Shown one piece after another: positions 1 to 8,122 of a stretch of DNA of 64,000 nt. Source of the stretch: Virgibacillus dokdonensis (lineage in GTDB: Bacteria; Bacillota; Bacilli; Bacillales; Amphibacillaceae); contig NZ_LT745763.1 in assembly GCF_900166595.1 (NCBI RefSeq), forward strand, positions 715,315-779,314, written 5' to 3'. The stretch's first letter is position 1. Each line of letters begins with the position of its first letter. The notes under the pieces were generated by a model. The model saw only the letters and a list, made by a program, of their open reading frames with translations. It made no database searches and was not told where the DNA came from. Position numbers and translations under genes: made by a program.

Positions 1-426
1 CATGTCTTGCTGCCAACGATGAAAAGCTATTTTCAAGGAAGATACTATATTAAACGTGATAAATGGTTAGAAATGTGGGCTAAAGCTTTAGGGGTTACTA
101 ATGATCTATATGTAAATGTAAAAGTGATCCAACCTGAGGATAATAGTCATCGAATGGTAGAAAAAATGGAACAAGGTTTAGCAGTACTTTTGGATGTACC
201 AGAAGCAAACAGACCTAAAAAAGATAAGAAAATTATTGAGACACGAAGGTTAATTGGGTACAGCAGGTTATTAAAAAAGGAAGCAGATCAACTACCTCCT
301 GATTCAGACTTTTACCTAGATATAGCTCATTTACGTACAGACGATAGGATTGCAAATGTTGCTTTTGACAACATGCTCACTTGGCACCCTGGCTTAAGAA
401 CAGAAAAAGAAAATCCTTTTATCTGA
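1..426 (+). pseudogene. Rolling-circle plasmid Rep protein, 3' remnant
   Basis: The frame is open from base 1 and enters with HVLLPTMKSYFQGRYYI, which matches the segment straight after the HUH metal-binding motif of Rep_1-type rolling-circle initiators (the two HUH histidines would lie just upstream). A later RRLIGYSRLLKKE stretch matches the conserved RLIG(Y/F)GGLFKE block of these proteins. Between the two blocks I cannot find the usual KYxxK segment carrying the nicking tyrosine, so the protein looks internally shortened as well as cut by the window edge. No plasmid origin, mob gene or second plasmid gene follows. It probably marks an integrated plasmid relic. Family assignment is fairly sure; loss of activity is inference. 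Confidence 0.6.
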
Positions 427-873
427 AGGTAATGTCATAAGGGTAGCAGTTGCCTTCAATCTTGCTTGCGCTATGAAGAAGGCATGAAATTTTACGGTTT
501 ATTTTGGATATAAGGTGCTGTAAGACTAGTCACTTTTGGGAGATGCAAACTGTACAAGCCTTAGTGATAGATAACAGCACCTAAAACCTCGATTTGTTAA
601 CTTACAATTAGTGAAGAAAGAGTTGAAGTGGGTGAAATGACACCGCACTACCTTCCAACTTACTAAATCATCCTTCCATATTGGAACATAATGTACCCTT
701 GAAAATAATAAATTAGTAAAGTATGAATACAACTAATAAAAGATTGGTAGGGCAATTCCCAATGTTTTAATGCCATCACCTAGGGATGGATAACTTTACC
801 TATATACCTTGTATTACGATGTACTATGTGTTACATTATTTTAGAAAATAACAAAAAAGAGAAGGTGCTGAAA
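427..873. other. Intergenic stretch without a recognisable gene
   Basis: About 450 bases between the Rep remnant and the PadR gene. The only sizeable frame, on the minus strand at 526-732, lacks a convincing ribosome site and resembles no family I know. I see no clear terminator or RNA gene. Confidence 0.4.
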
Positions 874-1236
874 ATGGATAAAGAAATAATGAAAGGAAGT
901 ATTGATATCCTGCTATTGTCTCTCCTCCAGAATCGTGATATGTACGGCTATGAGATGGTTAAGGCGTTAAAAAAAAATAGTAATGAACTGTATAACATGA
1001 GTGAGGGTACTTTGTATCCTGCTTTAAAGCGACTTGAAAATAAAGGCTGGGTCCAATCTTATTGGGGAGATTCGGAAAGTGGAGGCAGAAGGAAATATTA
1101 TCAAATTACCCAGCAGGGAAAAAACGAGCTAGCTAACAAACTGCAAGAATGGAATCAAATTAGCCATTTAATTAAGGTATGTTCGGAGGGATTAGGTTGG
1201 AGTCAACAATCGAAGCCTACATTCACAAAATTGTAA
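874..1236 (+). CDS. PadR family transcriptional regulator
   Basis: A 120-aa winged-helix repressor of the PadR type. The signature runs through MYGYEMVKALK (about residues 23-33), LYPALKRLE and GRRKYYQIT, which form the recognition helices and wing. I chose ATG 874, preceded by GAAGGTG, because the frame upstream has no homologous residues. The 3' end overlaps the next gene's TTG start by about 40 bases, so the pair should be translationally coupled. PadR regulators often sit beside, and repress, genes for membrane proteins, and the two VanZ-like genes downstream fit that pattern. The ligand is unknown. Confidence 0.9.
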   Translation: MDKEIMKGSIDILLLSLLQNRDMYGYEMVKALKKNSNELYNMSEGTLYPALKRLENKGWVQSYWGDSESGGRRKYYQITQQGKNELANKLQEWNQISHLIKVCSEGLGWSQQSKPTFTKL

Positions 1237-1967
1237 GTGAGCTACACTGTGGGGAAGAAGAAAAAAAAGACATGACAGATGAAATGAAAGATCATTTGTA
1301 TTTGTTGATACAAGAATATAAGGAAGATGGGTTTTCAAATGAAGTAGCCGTAAATAAAGCGTTAGAAACGTTTGGCGAACAAAAGCAATTAGCAAGCGGC
1401 TTACAAACATCTATTTCTCCTTTTCACAAATTATGCAAAATAACGACAGGCATTTTTTTCGGATTATATGTTCTTATCCTATTTTTTAAGTTCTTTTTGG
1501 AGCGCATGATTTTAACAGCGACTATAGTTAAAAGTGGTGACTTTTTTAACCCACATGTGGCTATTCCGGAAAATTTTACAGGTGCATTTGATGTTGAATA
1601 CATTCATTTAAATGCCAATTTTTTGCCCTTTAAAACGACGCTACAATATATCTTAAATGCAGATTCATATAACGTATCCATTATTATTGAAAACACCGTA
1701 GGGAATGCCCTTGTATTTTTGCCGCTAGGAATCTTTCTGCCGCTATTATTCCCAAAGTGCCATTCACTATTAAAAGTTTCTATAACTGTAACGATCATTA
1801 TCTCGGCGATTGAAAGCTTGCAATTGTTGTTATGCGTTGGTCAATTTGATGTGGATGACATTATCTTAGGAACGATTGGCAGTGGCATAGGATTTTTATG
1901 TTTCCTATTTTTCCAGCGCTTAAAGAATGAAATAACTGCAATACGACGTATAGAAAAAGAATTATAA
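1197..1967 (+). CDS. VanZ-like membrane protein with HAAS-like N-terminal domain
   Basis: The product is 256 aa. Residues 1-70 are a soluble acidic helical region (KKDMTDEMKDHLYLLIQEY... ALETFGEQKQLAS) like the HAAS/permease-prefix domains found beside PadR genes. The rest is a VanZ-type membrane domain with about five hydrophobic segments, including NLIPF-like LPFKTTLQYIL, NTVGNALVFLPLGIFLP and GQFDVDDIILGTIGSGIG. TTG 1197 is preferred over ATG 1179 because GGAGGG lies six bases before it. VanZ proteins are linked to low-level teicoplanin resistance in enterococci, but most homologues have no known role. Confidence 0.85.
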   Translation: MESTIEAYIHKIVSELHCGEEEKKDMTDEMKDHLYLLIQEYKEDGFSNEVAVNKALETFGEQKQLASGLQTSISPFHKLCKITTGIFFGLYVLILFFKFFLERMILTATIVKSGDFFNPHVAIPENFTGAFDVEYIHLNANFLPFKTTLQYILNADSYNVSIIIENTVGNALVFLPLGIFLPLLFPKCHSLLKVSITVTIIISAIESLQLLLCVGQFDVDDIILGTIGSGIGFLCFLFFQRLKNEITAIRRIEKEL

Positions 1968-1989
1968 TATAAAGAATAGTGAGTTGTAG

Positions 1990-2496
1990 ATGATGAAAGC
2001 CATTATAAAAATAGGTTTATTTCTAGTGTTATGTGTGTACGTACTCATATTATCAAAACTTGTCTTGTTTAAGTACCTTTCTTTGCATGAAATTTTAGCT
2101 CACTTTGCATTTCGTTATGAAGGGCCTACTTGGAATGAGCATAATTTAATTCCTTTTAAAACGATATTTTTCTATCTATTTTCTACAGATATCAATTTTT
2201 CTATAAGGGTTGAAAACTTGGTTGGTAATATCATTGGTTTTGCGCCTTTTGGCTTCCTTCTACCATCAATTTGGCGAAAATTTCAAAATCTAACCAACAT
2301 TGTCCTTGCAACATTATGTTTAAGCTTTATGTTCGAGTTCGTGCAACTGAGTTTTAAATTTGGTAGCTTCGATGTAGATGATTTGCTGTTGAATACACTT
2401 GGAGGAGTAATTGGCTATCTACCTTTTTTACTATTTAATACGCTAATCAAGAATAAACAACAGCATAGGCTGGTGAACAGGAGAGGATTTAAATAA
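1990..2496 (+). CDS. VanZ family membrane protein
   Basis: A 168-aa protein that is almost entirely a VanZ domain: an N-terminal membrane helix, NLIPFKTIFFYLF near residue 53, NLVGNIIGFAPFGFLLP, and the conserved acidic turn GSFDVDDLLLNTLGG before the last helix. It is a shortened paralogue of the preceding gene, lacking the HAAS-like head. It lies 22 bases downstream and is probably in the same operon. The Shine-Dalgarno site is weak, and the second of the two adjacent ATGs could be used. The substrate or role is unknown. Confidence 0.85.
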   Translation: MMKAIIKIGLFLVLCVYVLILSKLVLFKYLSLHEILAHFAFRYEGPTWNEHNLIPFKTIFFYLFSTDINFSIRVENLVGNIIGFAPFGFLLPSIWRKFQNLTNIVLATLCLSFMFEFVQLSFKFGSFDVDDLLLNTLGGVIGYLPFLLFNTLIKNKQQHRLVNRRGFK

Positions 2497-2627
2497 GACA
2501 CTGAGATGCACTTTCAAAAGAGGAAAGTCCACAGTTCTTGTCGAATGATAAAAGTACTCCGTTTCTAAAAGTAATGAAGATGTCGATCTTGCTTCTGGTT
2601 AAAAGGAAATAAATAGGATAGATTAAT

Positions 2628-2924
2628 ATGCATCTGTACATCCATCATTTTTTCAACTTGTTTAAAAAAGATTATATGTTTATGCTAATGATTTTGGTAA
2701 TCCTTCTATTTTCCTTCTTTATTTGGACAGGATTTCCGATTTTTGTTGTGGGAGTAGAAATAGCAAAGATAACGAGCAATGCAATATTCATTCACTTAGC
2801 TATCTGCTATCTCTGTATCAGCTGGATTATTAATCTTTTTAGTATATATGAAAAAATAAGGATAATAAAAGCAATCTTATTTATGGAAAGGAGATTCGAC
2901 GTGGGTGCTGGGAATATGCGGTAG
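2628..2924 (+). CDS. Small hydrophobic protein, unrecognised
   Basis: A 98-aa frame with two clear membrane segments (about residues 17-45 and 50-72) and a basic C-terminus. I recognise no family. The ATG follows a GGATAG-type weak ribosome site. The last eight codons overlap the start region of the broken DUF4177 gene, so the natural stop may have been altered. It may be a real small membrane protein or a decayed C-terminal remnant of an exporter. Confidence 0.4.
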   Translation: MHLYIHHFFNLFKKDYMFMLMILVILLFSFFIWTGFPIFVVGVEIAKITSNAIFIHLAICYLCISWIINLFSIYEKIRIIKAILFMERRFDVGAGNMR

Positions 2925-3097
2925 AAACTTGGACATTAGGGATCACTTCAGCTGATCGAGAGGAATCTGAAGATAAATTAAATGAATACGGAAAACAAGG
3001 TTGGGAATTAGTAAACGTTATTCCTCAGATTGGTGGGAGTATGGGGGATATTAGTGTGAACTTTAACCAAATCATTTTTAAAAGAAAAGCGATATAA
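2901..3097 (+). pseudogene. DUF4177-type small protein with a shifted start
   Basis: A frame entering with WEYAVETWTLGITS and running on through GKQGWELVNVIPQ to NQIIFKRKAI and a stop at 3097. This is the pattern of DUF4177 proteins of about 60 aa. A strong ribosome site (AAAGGAG, 2887-2893) precedes GTG 2901, but that GTG is out of frame with the homologous residues, and no ATG, GTG or TTG precedes WEYAV in the right frame. An indel between 2901 and 2909 explains this best. A rare ATT start at 2894 is a less likely alternative. Confidence 0.55.
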
Positions 3098-3137
3098 AGA
3101 ACGTAAAATATAAATAGATGTTCAAATCATATTTAAA

Positions 3138-3171
3138 GGAACTCCCCGTCACTGCTTTGATGGGGAGTTCC
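3138..3171. terminator. Inverted repeat, terminator between convergent units
   Basis: A perfect 10-bp stem GGAACTCCCC / GGGGAGTTCC with a 14-base loop. It sits between the plus-strand DUF4177 remnant and the minus-strand methyltransferase gene. The tail is richer in T in the minus direction, so it probably ends the methyltransferase transcript. Confidence 0.65.
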
Positions 3172-3230
3172 TCTCTAAATCAAAACTTGTCAGCGGATGA
3201 TATTTTTAAAAATGCTTATCCAGCAACCCT

Positions 3231-4280
3231 CTAAGCCTTAGTTCGGTATTCTAAATTATGTTTTTTCAACGTTTTGTCAGTACCAAATAAAAAGTGTTTT
3301 TCCATATTTGGCGAGTATTTGGAATTAATCGTTTCTTTACCGACAGCTTCTGCAACAGCACGTAACATTGCAGGCGACGCGCCACAGCATAAGCCAATAT
3401 AGTTCACACCGATGTCTTTTGCTTCTTTCGCCCAAGCGGCTAATTCGTAGCGGTTGTGATAAAGCGGATCAAGTGCCGTTGGGAATGTCGTTTCTGTAGG
3501 TAAATGGCAACTGCAACCTCCATCCGGCAAGTTGAAAAAGGTTGGGTGCGCCTCTGTTGTTCGATAAGGTATTGGTAGTGCCCCAACATAACCTTTGACT
3601 GTATCTCTTATTTTAGCTACAAAGGGCTGGATGGTATCAGGGCCACGGAAGCAATTCATTCCGACGACGAGCGCTCCTTTTTCAGATAATAATTGGCAAG
3701 CTTCCTCTACGGTATACCCGTCCCTTAGAATGTTTTCTCCCATAAGACCAAAAGTGATGACGGCTGGGAGTTCTTGTTTCGTAATTTCTTCTAAAGCGAT
3801 TAGAGCTTCTTCATAATAATAAAATGTTTCTCCATTTACGAAATCAACACCTTCTTCTTTACACCATTGCACCATCTCGGCAAAAATGCTCCTTACTTGC
3901 TCTTTGGAAGCTGGGTCATTCGGATCGAAAATATTCGTGTTAGAAATGTTTCCAGCAACGAGTGCTTCTTCTACAGGATGTTCTTTGGCGACTTCTTTTG
4001 CTAGTTGAATGGCATTTCTGTTCAACGGCTCGAGCAATTCTTCCTTACCAATAATTCGCATCTTTTCTCTATTCCCATTGTAAGTAAACGCCAGTACGAC
4101 GTCTGAGCCTGCATTCATAAAATCGCGATAAGCTTGTTTCAGAGCTTGTGGATTATCTAATGCGACTTCCGGTACAAAAGAACCTGCTTGTAAATACCCC
4201 CTGCGTTCTAATTCAAATAAATAACCTTCTCCCACAATAACCGTACCTTCCTGCAATCTTTGTTGTAAGCTGCGTTTCAT
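3231..4280 (-). CDS. Betaine-homocysteine-type S-methyltransferase
   Basis: A 349-aa TIM-barrel methyltransferase transferring a methyl group to homocysteine to form methionine. The three zinc-binding cysteines are in place: C210 in GMNCFRGP and C298-C299 in GLCCGASP. That spacing matches BHMT rather than other homocysteine methyltransferases. The N-terminus (IVGEGYLFELERRG) also fits the family. The gene is monocistronic, with AAGGAGGAG before ATG, and lies behind its own SAM-I riboswitch, so it should be expressed when S-adenosylmethionine is low. The methyl donor (betaine, dimethylglycine-type or another) cannot be read from sequence. Confidence 0.88.
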   Translation of the reverse strand: MKRSLQQRLQEGTVIVGEGYLFELERRGYLQAGSFVPEVALDNPQALKQAYRDFMNAGSDVVLAFTYNGNREKMRIIGKEELLEPLNRNAIQLAKEVAKEHPVEEALVAGNISNTNIFDPNDPASKEQVRSIFAEMVQWCKEEGVDFVNGETFYYYEEALIALEEITKQELPAVITFGLMGENILRDGYTVEEACQLLSEKGALVVGMNCFRGPDTIQPFVAKIRDTVKGYVGALPIPYRTTEAHPTFFNLPDGGCSCHLPTETTFPTALDPLYHNRYELAAWAKEAKDIGVNYIGLCCGASPAMLRAVAEAVGKETINSKYSPNMEKHFLFGTDKTLKKHNLEYRTKA

Positions 4281-4459
4281 CTTAAACTCCTCCTTTTATT
4301 TTGAAACCTTTGCTTTGTAAAAAATGTGGCACGAAGTATGTAGCAAGAGCTACGACTTCCGGATTTAATTCATGGAAAAATTACGCCCACCTTTCATTAA
4401 AAAATCGTTTTCTTAGTTGCTTCACCTATGTGAGCTTCCATCGTGAATTATTGGAACAT

Positions 4460-4490
4460 AAAAACCCCCTTCTTATGAATAAGAAGAGGG
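4460..4490 (-). terminator. S-box terminator of the methyltransferase gene
   Basis: On the minus strand CCCTCTTCTTAT pairs with ATAAGAAGGGGG and is followed by TTTTTAT. The 5' arm repeats sequence from the 3' side of aptamer helix P1, so an antiterminator can form when SAM is absent. Confidence 0.85.
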
Positions 4491-4506
4491 TAGCTTCCAA
4501 ATGTTG

Positions 4507-4612
4507 TCTCTTCTTATCTTCAAGCGTTACGCTTCTGGAATTAGCACAGTGCAAAAGATGCCTGTTGCTGGGGTATCATAGGGGCCAGTCCCTCCACCTC
4601 TCTGGATAAGAT
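4507..4612 (-). promoter_or_regulatory. SAM-I (S-box) riboswitch
   Basis: The minus strand reads CTTATCCAGAGAGGTGGAGG, then GGGACTGGCCC, GCAACAGGC, GTGCTAATTCCAGAAGCG and AAGATAAGAAGAG. These are the conserved P1-P4 elements of the S-box aptamer. It controls the homocysteine methyltransferase gene through the hairpin at 4460-4490. SAM binding should stabilise P1 and favour termination. Confidence 0.95.
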
Positions 4613-4715
4613 AAATCCTATAAAGTTGTGGAATAATAAAGATTTACAGTTGGCAATGTTTAAAAACGCCATTAAATTCACAGTGTGTAAAATCTTATCA
4701 TTCAGAATATGAACT

Positions 4716-4744
4716 ATACTATATACGAAAAAAATAAATGTCAA
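4716..4744 (-). promoter_or_regulatory. Promoter for the S-box methyltransferase gene
   Basis: On the minus strand TTGACA (4739-4744) is followed after 17 bases by TAGTAT (4716-4721). It lies about 100 bases before the aptamer. Confidence 0.6.
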
Positions 4745-4875
4745 CCTATTTCGAAAATATTTTATAGATTAGAAACTTCTGCGTCTAGTAGTGGATGAGA
4801 GCCAACATTTCATTTTCTATGATGTTTTTTTCATAAAAATACAACTTTTATTATAAAGTTCCGGCAAGCCCAAAT

Positions 4876-5976
4876 TTAAAATGCCTGTAATGCGTTCTGC
4901 AAATCATGTTTTAAATCATTCACATGCTCTATTCCGACCGAAAAGCGTAATAAACAGTCATCAATGCCACGCTTGGTACGTTCATTAAGGGGAATATCCG
5001 CATGTGTTTGTGTCGCTGGATACGTGATAAAGCTTTCCACACCGCCTAGACTTTCGGCGAAGGTAATCAGTTGCATTTGCTGTAAAAAAGGGTCTACCCA
5101 CTTGCTATCGTGTAAACGAAAAGATAACATACCACCTTTGCCAGGATAAAGCACCTCTTTTATTGCTTGGTGGTTGCTTAAAAAATGGGCTAATTCTCGG
5201 GCATTTGTTTCATGCTTTTCCATACGCAAGGAAAGCGTTTTTAACCCTCTAATTAACAGCCAACAATCAAATGGAGAAAGCACTGCCCCAGATGCATTAT
5301 GCATCATAGCGAGTTGTTCACAAATCGGTTCATCGTTAGCAACTACTATGCCAGCCAATACATCATTGTGCCCGCCGATATACTTTGTTGCACTATGTAG
5401 AATAATATTAGCGCCAAGTTCTAAAGGGCGTTGCAAATATGGCGTAAGGAAGGTGTTGTCAACAATAAGTAATAGATTATATTTTTTAGTAAGGTGAGCG
5501 ATGGAGGCAATATCTATTTCTTGCATTAAAGGGTTTGTCGGTGTTTCAATAAATATTGCTTTTGTTTTGTTAGATATGTTTGCTTCCGTTTCTTTGAAGT
5601 TGGTAAAAGGATCATAGCAGATCTTGAAATTGTATGCTTTGTTGTACTGTTCCAACAAACGATACGTTCCCCCGTAAATATCTGCTGAAACAATGATTTC
5701 ATCACCAGCTTGAAAAAGGGAAAGTACAAGCTGGATAGCCGCCATGCCTGAACTACAAGCAAAGGCTTGCTTACCAGATTCTAAATGCGCAACACCTTCC
5801 TCTAACAGGCATCGGGTAGGGTTTTTTGTACGGCTATAATCATACCCGGTTGACTGCCCTATCCCATCATGTTTGAATGCAGTTGATAAATAAATAGGGG
5901 GATTAACTGCGCCAGTGCGAGCATCACTTCGATTTCCTAGTTGCACCATGTTTGTTTCACGCGTTTGTTGTAACAT
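4876..5976 (-). CDS. metI: Cystathionine gamma-synthase / O-acetylhomoserine thiolyase
   Basis: A 366-aa PLP enzyme of the Cys/Met metabolism family. It condenses an activated homoserine ester with cysteine (or sulfide) on the route to homocysteine. The PLP lysine lies in HSATKYIGGHND; YDYSRTKNPTR, SSGMAAIQ and ETPTNPLMQE are family motifs. The sequence follows B. subtilis MetI closely, including GNRSD near the N-terminus and GGMLSFRL and GGVESFITYPATQTH in the C-terminal domain. The ribosome site is AAGGAGATGAT. No metC partner (cystathionine beta-lyase) follows, so that gene must lie elsewhere. It is controlled by the S-box upstream. Confidence 0.93.
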   Translation of the reverse strand: MLQQTRETNMVQLGNRSDARTGAVNPPIYLSTAFKHDGIGQSTGYDYSRTKNPTRCLLEEGVAHLESGKQAFACSSGMAAIQLVLSLFQAGDEIIVSADIYGGTYRLLEQYNKAYNFKICYDPFTNFKETEANISNKTKAIFIETPTNPLMQEIDIASIAHLTKKYNLLLIVDNTFLTPYLQRPLELGANIILHSATKYIGGHNDVLAGIVVANDEPICEQLAMMHNASGAVLSPFDCWLLIRGLKTLSLRMEKHETNARELAHFLSNHQAIKEVLYPGKGGMLSFRLHDSKWVDPFLQQMQLITFAESLGGVESFITYPATQTHADIPLNERTKRGIDDCLLRFSVGIEHVNDLKHDLQNALQAF

Positions 5977-6016
5977 TTTATCATCTCCTTAAAAATGGTT
6001 ACAAGGAGAGGATGCA

Positions 6017-6046
6017 AAAAACCTCTCCTTGAAATAAGAAGAGGTT
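6017..6046 (-). terminator. S-box terminator of metI
   Basis: On the minus strand ACCTCTTCTT pairs with AAGGAGAGGT (one mismatch), followed by TTTTTTGC. It lies between the aptamer and metI. Confidence 0.8.
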
Positions 6047-6067
6047 TCCTAATATGTCGAAAAGGAG

Positions 6068-6172
6068 CTTCTTCTTATCTTCAAGCGCTATGCTTCTGGA
6101 ATTGGCACAGTACCGCATGCGGTCTGTTGCCGAGGTATCAAAGGGCCAGTCCCTCCACCTCTCTGGATAAGA
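6068..6172 (-). promoter_or_regulatory. SAM-I (S-box) riboswitch
   Basis: A second S-box with the same conserved blocks on the minus strand: CTTATCCAGAGAGGTGGAGG, GGGACTGGCCC, GCAACAGAC, GTGCCAATTCCAGAAGC and AAGATAAGAAGAAG. It controls metI. The variable P3 arm differs from the first copy, so this is not a simple recent duplication. Confidence 0.95.
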
Positions 6173-6205
6173 AAATGTCTATTGAATTTTAAAAGTTTGA
6201 ATATT

Positions 6206-6234
6206 AGAATACAAGGAAAATGAATAAAAGTCAA
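6206..6234 (-). promoter_or_regulatory. Promoter for metI
   Basis: On the minus strand TTGACT (6229-6234), a 17-base spacer and TATTCT (6206-6211), just before the S-box leader. Confidence 0.6.
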
Positions 6235-6281
6235 GGGGATTTTTTAATCGATTTAGGCTTCCGATAAAATTTTTTTTTGCA

Positions 6282-6370
6282 CTATAGGAAGGTATAAATT
6301 TTTTGGTTTATCGTATACGAAAAACAAAGGCTTTCGAAAGGCTTGGTGACAAGCCAAGTTTTCTAAGAAC
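6282..6370 (+). repeat. Dispersed repeat, module A
   Basis: Begins gcactataggaaggtataaa, continues with ggtttatcgtatacgaaaaac, and ends with the hairpin ggcttggtgacaagcc followed by aagttttctaa. Same order of blocks as the other A copies listed here. No coding capacity. Confidence 0.75.
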
Positions 6371-6408
6371 TACTATCAGTTAAATGTGGTTTCTACATAA
6401 ATATTCCA

Positions 6409-6441
6409 TGATGAACTCCGTGGTGTTCAAGGAGTTCATCA
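6409..6441 (-). terminator. Terminator of the Mn catalase unit
   Basis: Perfect 11-bp stem TGATGAACTCC / GGAGTTCATCA, four bases past the catalase stop. The tail is only moderately T-rich. Confidence 0.6.
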
Positions 6442-6444
6442 TAC

Positions 6445-7341
6445 TTACATGTTTTCCATTAACCGTTTAGCGATTTTTTGATAATCATCTTTATCAATGC
6501 CAGGTGCAAATTGTTCAGGAAGGTCTTCTAAATTAGGAACAGGGCCTCCTTTTGGTGTTCCTTCCTTGACGATTAGCTTCTCCCCATTCTCTGGATTGTC
6601 TCCTTTCCAAATTTGTCGGATATCGTTATAATCTCCCACATCATTCCACGTGTATAAAACATTTGCCAATCCTTGTTCTTCAAATTTTCGAGCATAATCA
6701 AACTTCGTGTTCGATAAATCAGGAATCGGGATAAGCTTTTTAACGTCAACGCCTGTTGCGATTTCTAATGCTTTCGCATAGGCTAGCACATGTGTACCTC
6801 CACGAACTAATAAGTAACCAATCATTTCTCTTGCTGTTTCATGTTCTGTCATTTCGTAAACGCGCATTTTATGTGTACGAGCGCCGACTTCAAGAAAGAA
6901 ATTGTGTAGTAAATCTAAGACAAGATTGCCGCTACTAAAGACATTATCTCCTGTCCATGCTCGACCCATGGAGTCACCTACAAGTGCTGTTTGAGCAGTA
7001 GCGATAAATTGATACGTATTTCGACTGTCTTTTCCTTCGCGTAACGGGGTTACATCTGGGTTTCCCGTGTAAAAGGTGTTTCCTTTTGAAAGTAGATTAA
7101 TTGTGTTCGTCACAAGTTCAACATGGCCGAACTCTTCAGCTGTTATACTTGCTACAAGATCGTAAAATGGTTTAAGCTTATCTTTTTGGCGGAAATTGAA
7201 CGATTGAAACATATAATTATTTAATGTAGACATCTCGCCAAATTTCCCACCTAATAATTCTTGGACCGCTGCTGCAGCATTAGGATCGCCGTGTTCAGGA
7301 ACAGGCAGTTCAATTAACATGCGGTTTTCACGCTTAAACAT
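6445..7341 (-). CDS. Manganese catalase
   Basis: A 298-aa dimanganese catalase that disproportionates hydrogen peroxide. Ligand motifs are visible: E36 in GEMSTLNNYM, E70 with H73 in AEEFGHVE, then FLEVGAR and GGTHVLAYAKALE supplying the second Glu/His pair. Length and C-terminus fit the B. subtilis YdbD type rather than the shorter spore-coat CotJC. GAAGGAGG precedes ATG. The DUF2642 gene lies 15 bases upstream on the same strand, so the two should be co-transcribed. Oxidative or general stress control is likely, but no operator was recognised. Confidence 0.93.
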   Translation of the reverse strand: MFKRENRMLIELPVPEHGDPNAAAAVQELLGGKFGEMSTLNNYMFQSFNFRQKDKLKPFYDLVASITAEEFGHVELVTNTINLLSKGNTFYTGNPDVTPLREGKDSRNTYQFIATAQTALVGDSMGRAWTGDNVFSSGNLVLDLLHNFFLEVGARTHKMRVYEMTEHETAREMIGYLLVRGGTHVLAYAKALEIATGVDVKKLIPIPDLSNTKFDYARKFEEQGLANVLYTWNDVGDYNDIRQIWKGDNPENGEKLIVKEGTPKGGPVPNLEDLPEQFAPGIDKDDYQKIAKRLMENM

Positions 7342-7356
7342 GAGAAGCCTCCTTCT

Positions 7357-7575
7357 TTAGCTTTTCGGAATCACCCAAACAATTTGTTGAATACGAATAT
7401 AGAATGAAGATCCGCCCGATTCTAAAACGATATGGTCAGGCATTACTGTTTTTAAGCTACCTGTCACTGTTCCTTGTGTTGTTTGTACAATGAGCGTGGC
7501 ACCTGTTATTGACTGTAAAGTTTGGTATACGTAAGGGTCAAAAGCACTTGTAAATGATGGGGTTTGTGCGTTCAT
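7357..7575 (-). CDS. DUF2642 family small protein
   Basis: A 72-aa protein with the DUF2642 pattern: DPYVYQTLQSITG, then a small beta-barrel-like stretch with GTVTGSLKTVMPDHIVLE and SFYIRIQQIVWVIP. Such proteins occur in spore-forming Bacillaceae, often near spore or stress genes; the function is unknown. It is first in a two-gene unit with Mn catalase and has a GGGAGG ribosome site. Confidence 0.8.
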   Translation of the reverse strand: MNAQTPSFTSAFDPYVYQTLQSITGATLIVQTTQGTVTGSLKTVMPDHIVLESGGSSFYIRIQQIVWVIPKS

Positions 7576-7748
7576 TTTTCAGCCTCCCTTTATGATGGAC
7601 TCACTACAACTAGGCTATGACGGCAAAAAGCAGGTTATTCGTTGGACAAGTTGAAAATAAATGCTTATCTCGTATTTTATAGAATTCTTCATAATTGAAA
7701 AGTCGCTGAAGTTCACAATTATCCACGAGTTGCTACACCCTAAGCCAA

Positions 7749-7789
7749 TAAAAAAACAGTAGCGTTTTATAATTGCTACTGTTTTTTTA
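7749..7789. terminator. Bidirectional terminator
   Basis: AAAAAAACAGTAGC and GCTACTGTTTTTTT form an 8-bp GC-containing stem with A and T runs on either side. It can serve the LysR gene (minus), which lies beyond the repeat. A repeat copy begins about 12 bases after it. Confidence 0.8.
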
Positions 7790-7800
7790 TTGATTTGGTC

Positions 7801-8118
7801 TGCACTATAAGAAAGTATAAAATGAGGTGCTTGGATCGGCGTCTGGCTCCAGGGCTCAGCAACTAGGCGTCTTCACGAATCGCCCTACGATAAGTCATCA
7901 TCGGTTCGTGGCTAAGAGGATGGACGACTAAAACAGGGCTTGCCGCTCGACATCGGCATACCCCTGTTTTAGTGGCATAATACCTTTATCACCGTTGCTA
8001 AACGGGCACTTGCTTCTTTGTTCCACTATAGGAAAGCATAGAATTACTATTGATTATAGTATAAGAAAAACTAAGTCTACCTCTAAAAGGATTGGCAGTA
8101 GGCCAAGTTTTTCTAAAT
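7801..8118 (+). repeat. Composite dispersed repeat, A-B-A
   Basis: Starts with a module A head (actataagaaagtataaaatg). It continues with module B (ggctccagggctcagcaact, aatcgccctacgataagtca, gactaaaacagggcttgccg, cccctgttttagtggcat, gttgctaaacgggc). It then has a second A module (ccactataggaaagcataga, attatagtataagaaaaact) ending in ggccaagtttttctaa. The structure suggests B inserted into A. Confidence 0.8.
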
Positions 8119-8122
8119 GAAC

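Noticed and set aside
526..732. 68-codon minus-strand frame upstream of padR
   Set aside because: No ribosome site or family likeness; composition looks like chance in AT-rich DNA.
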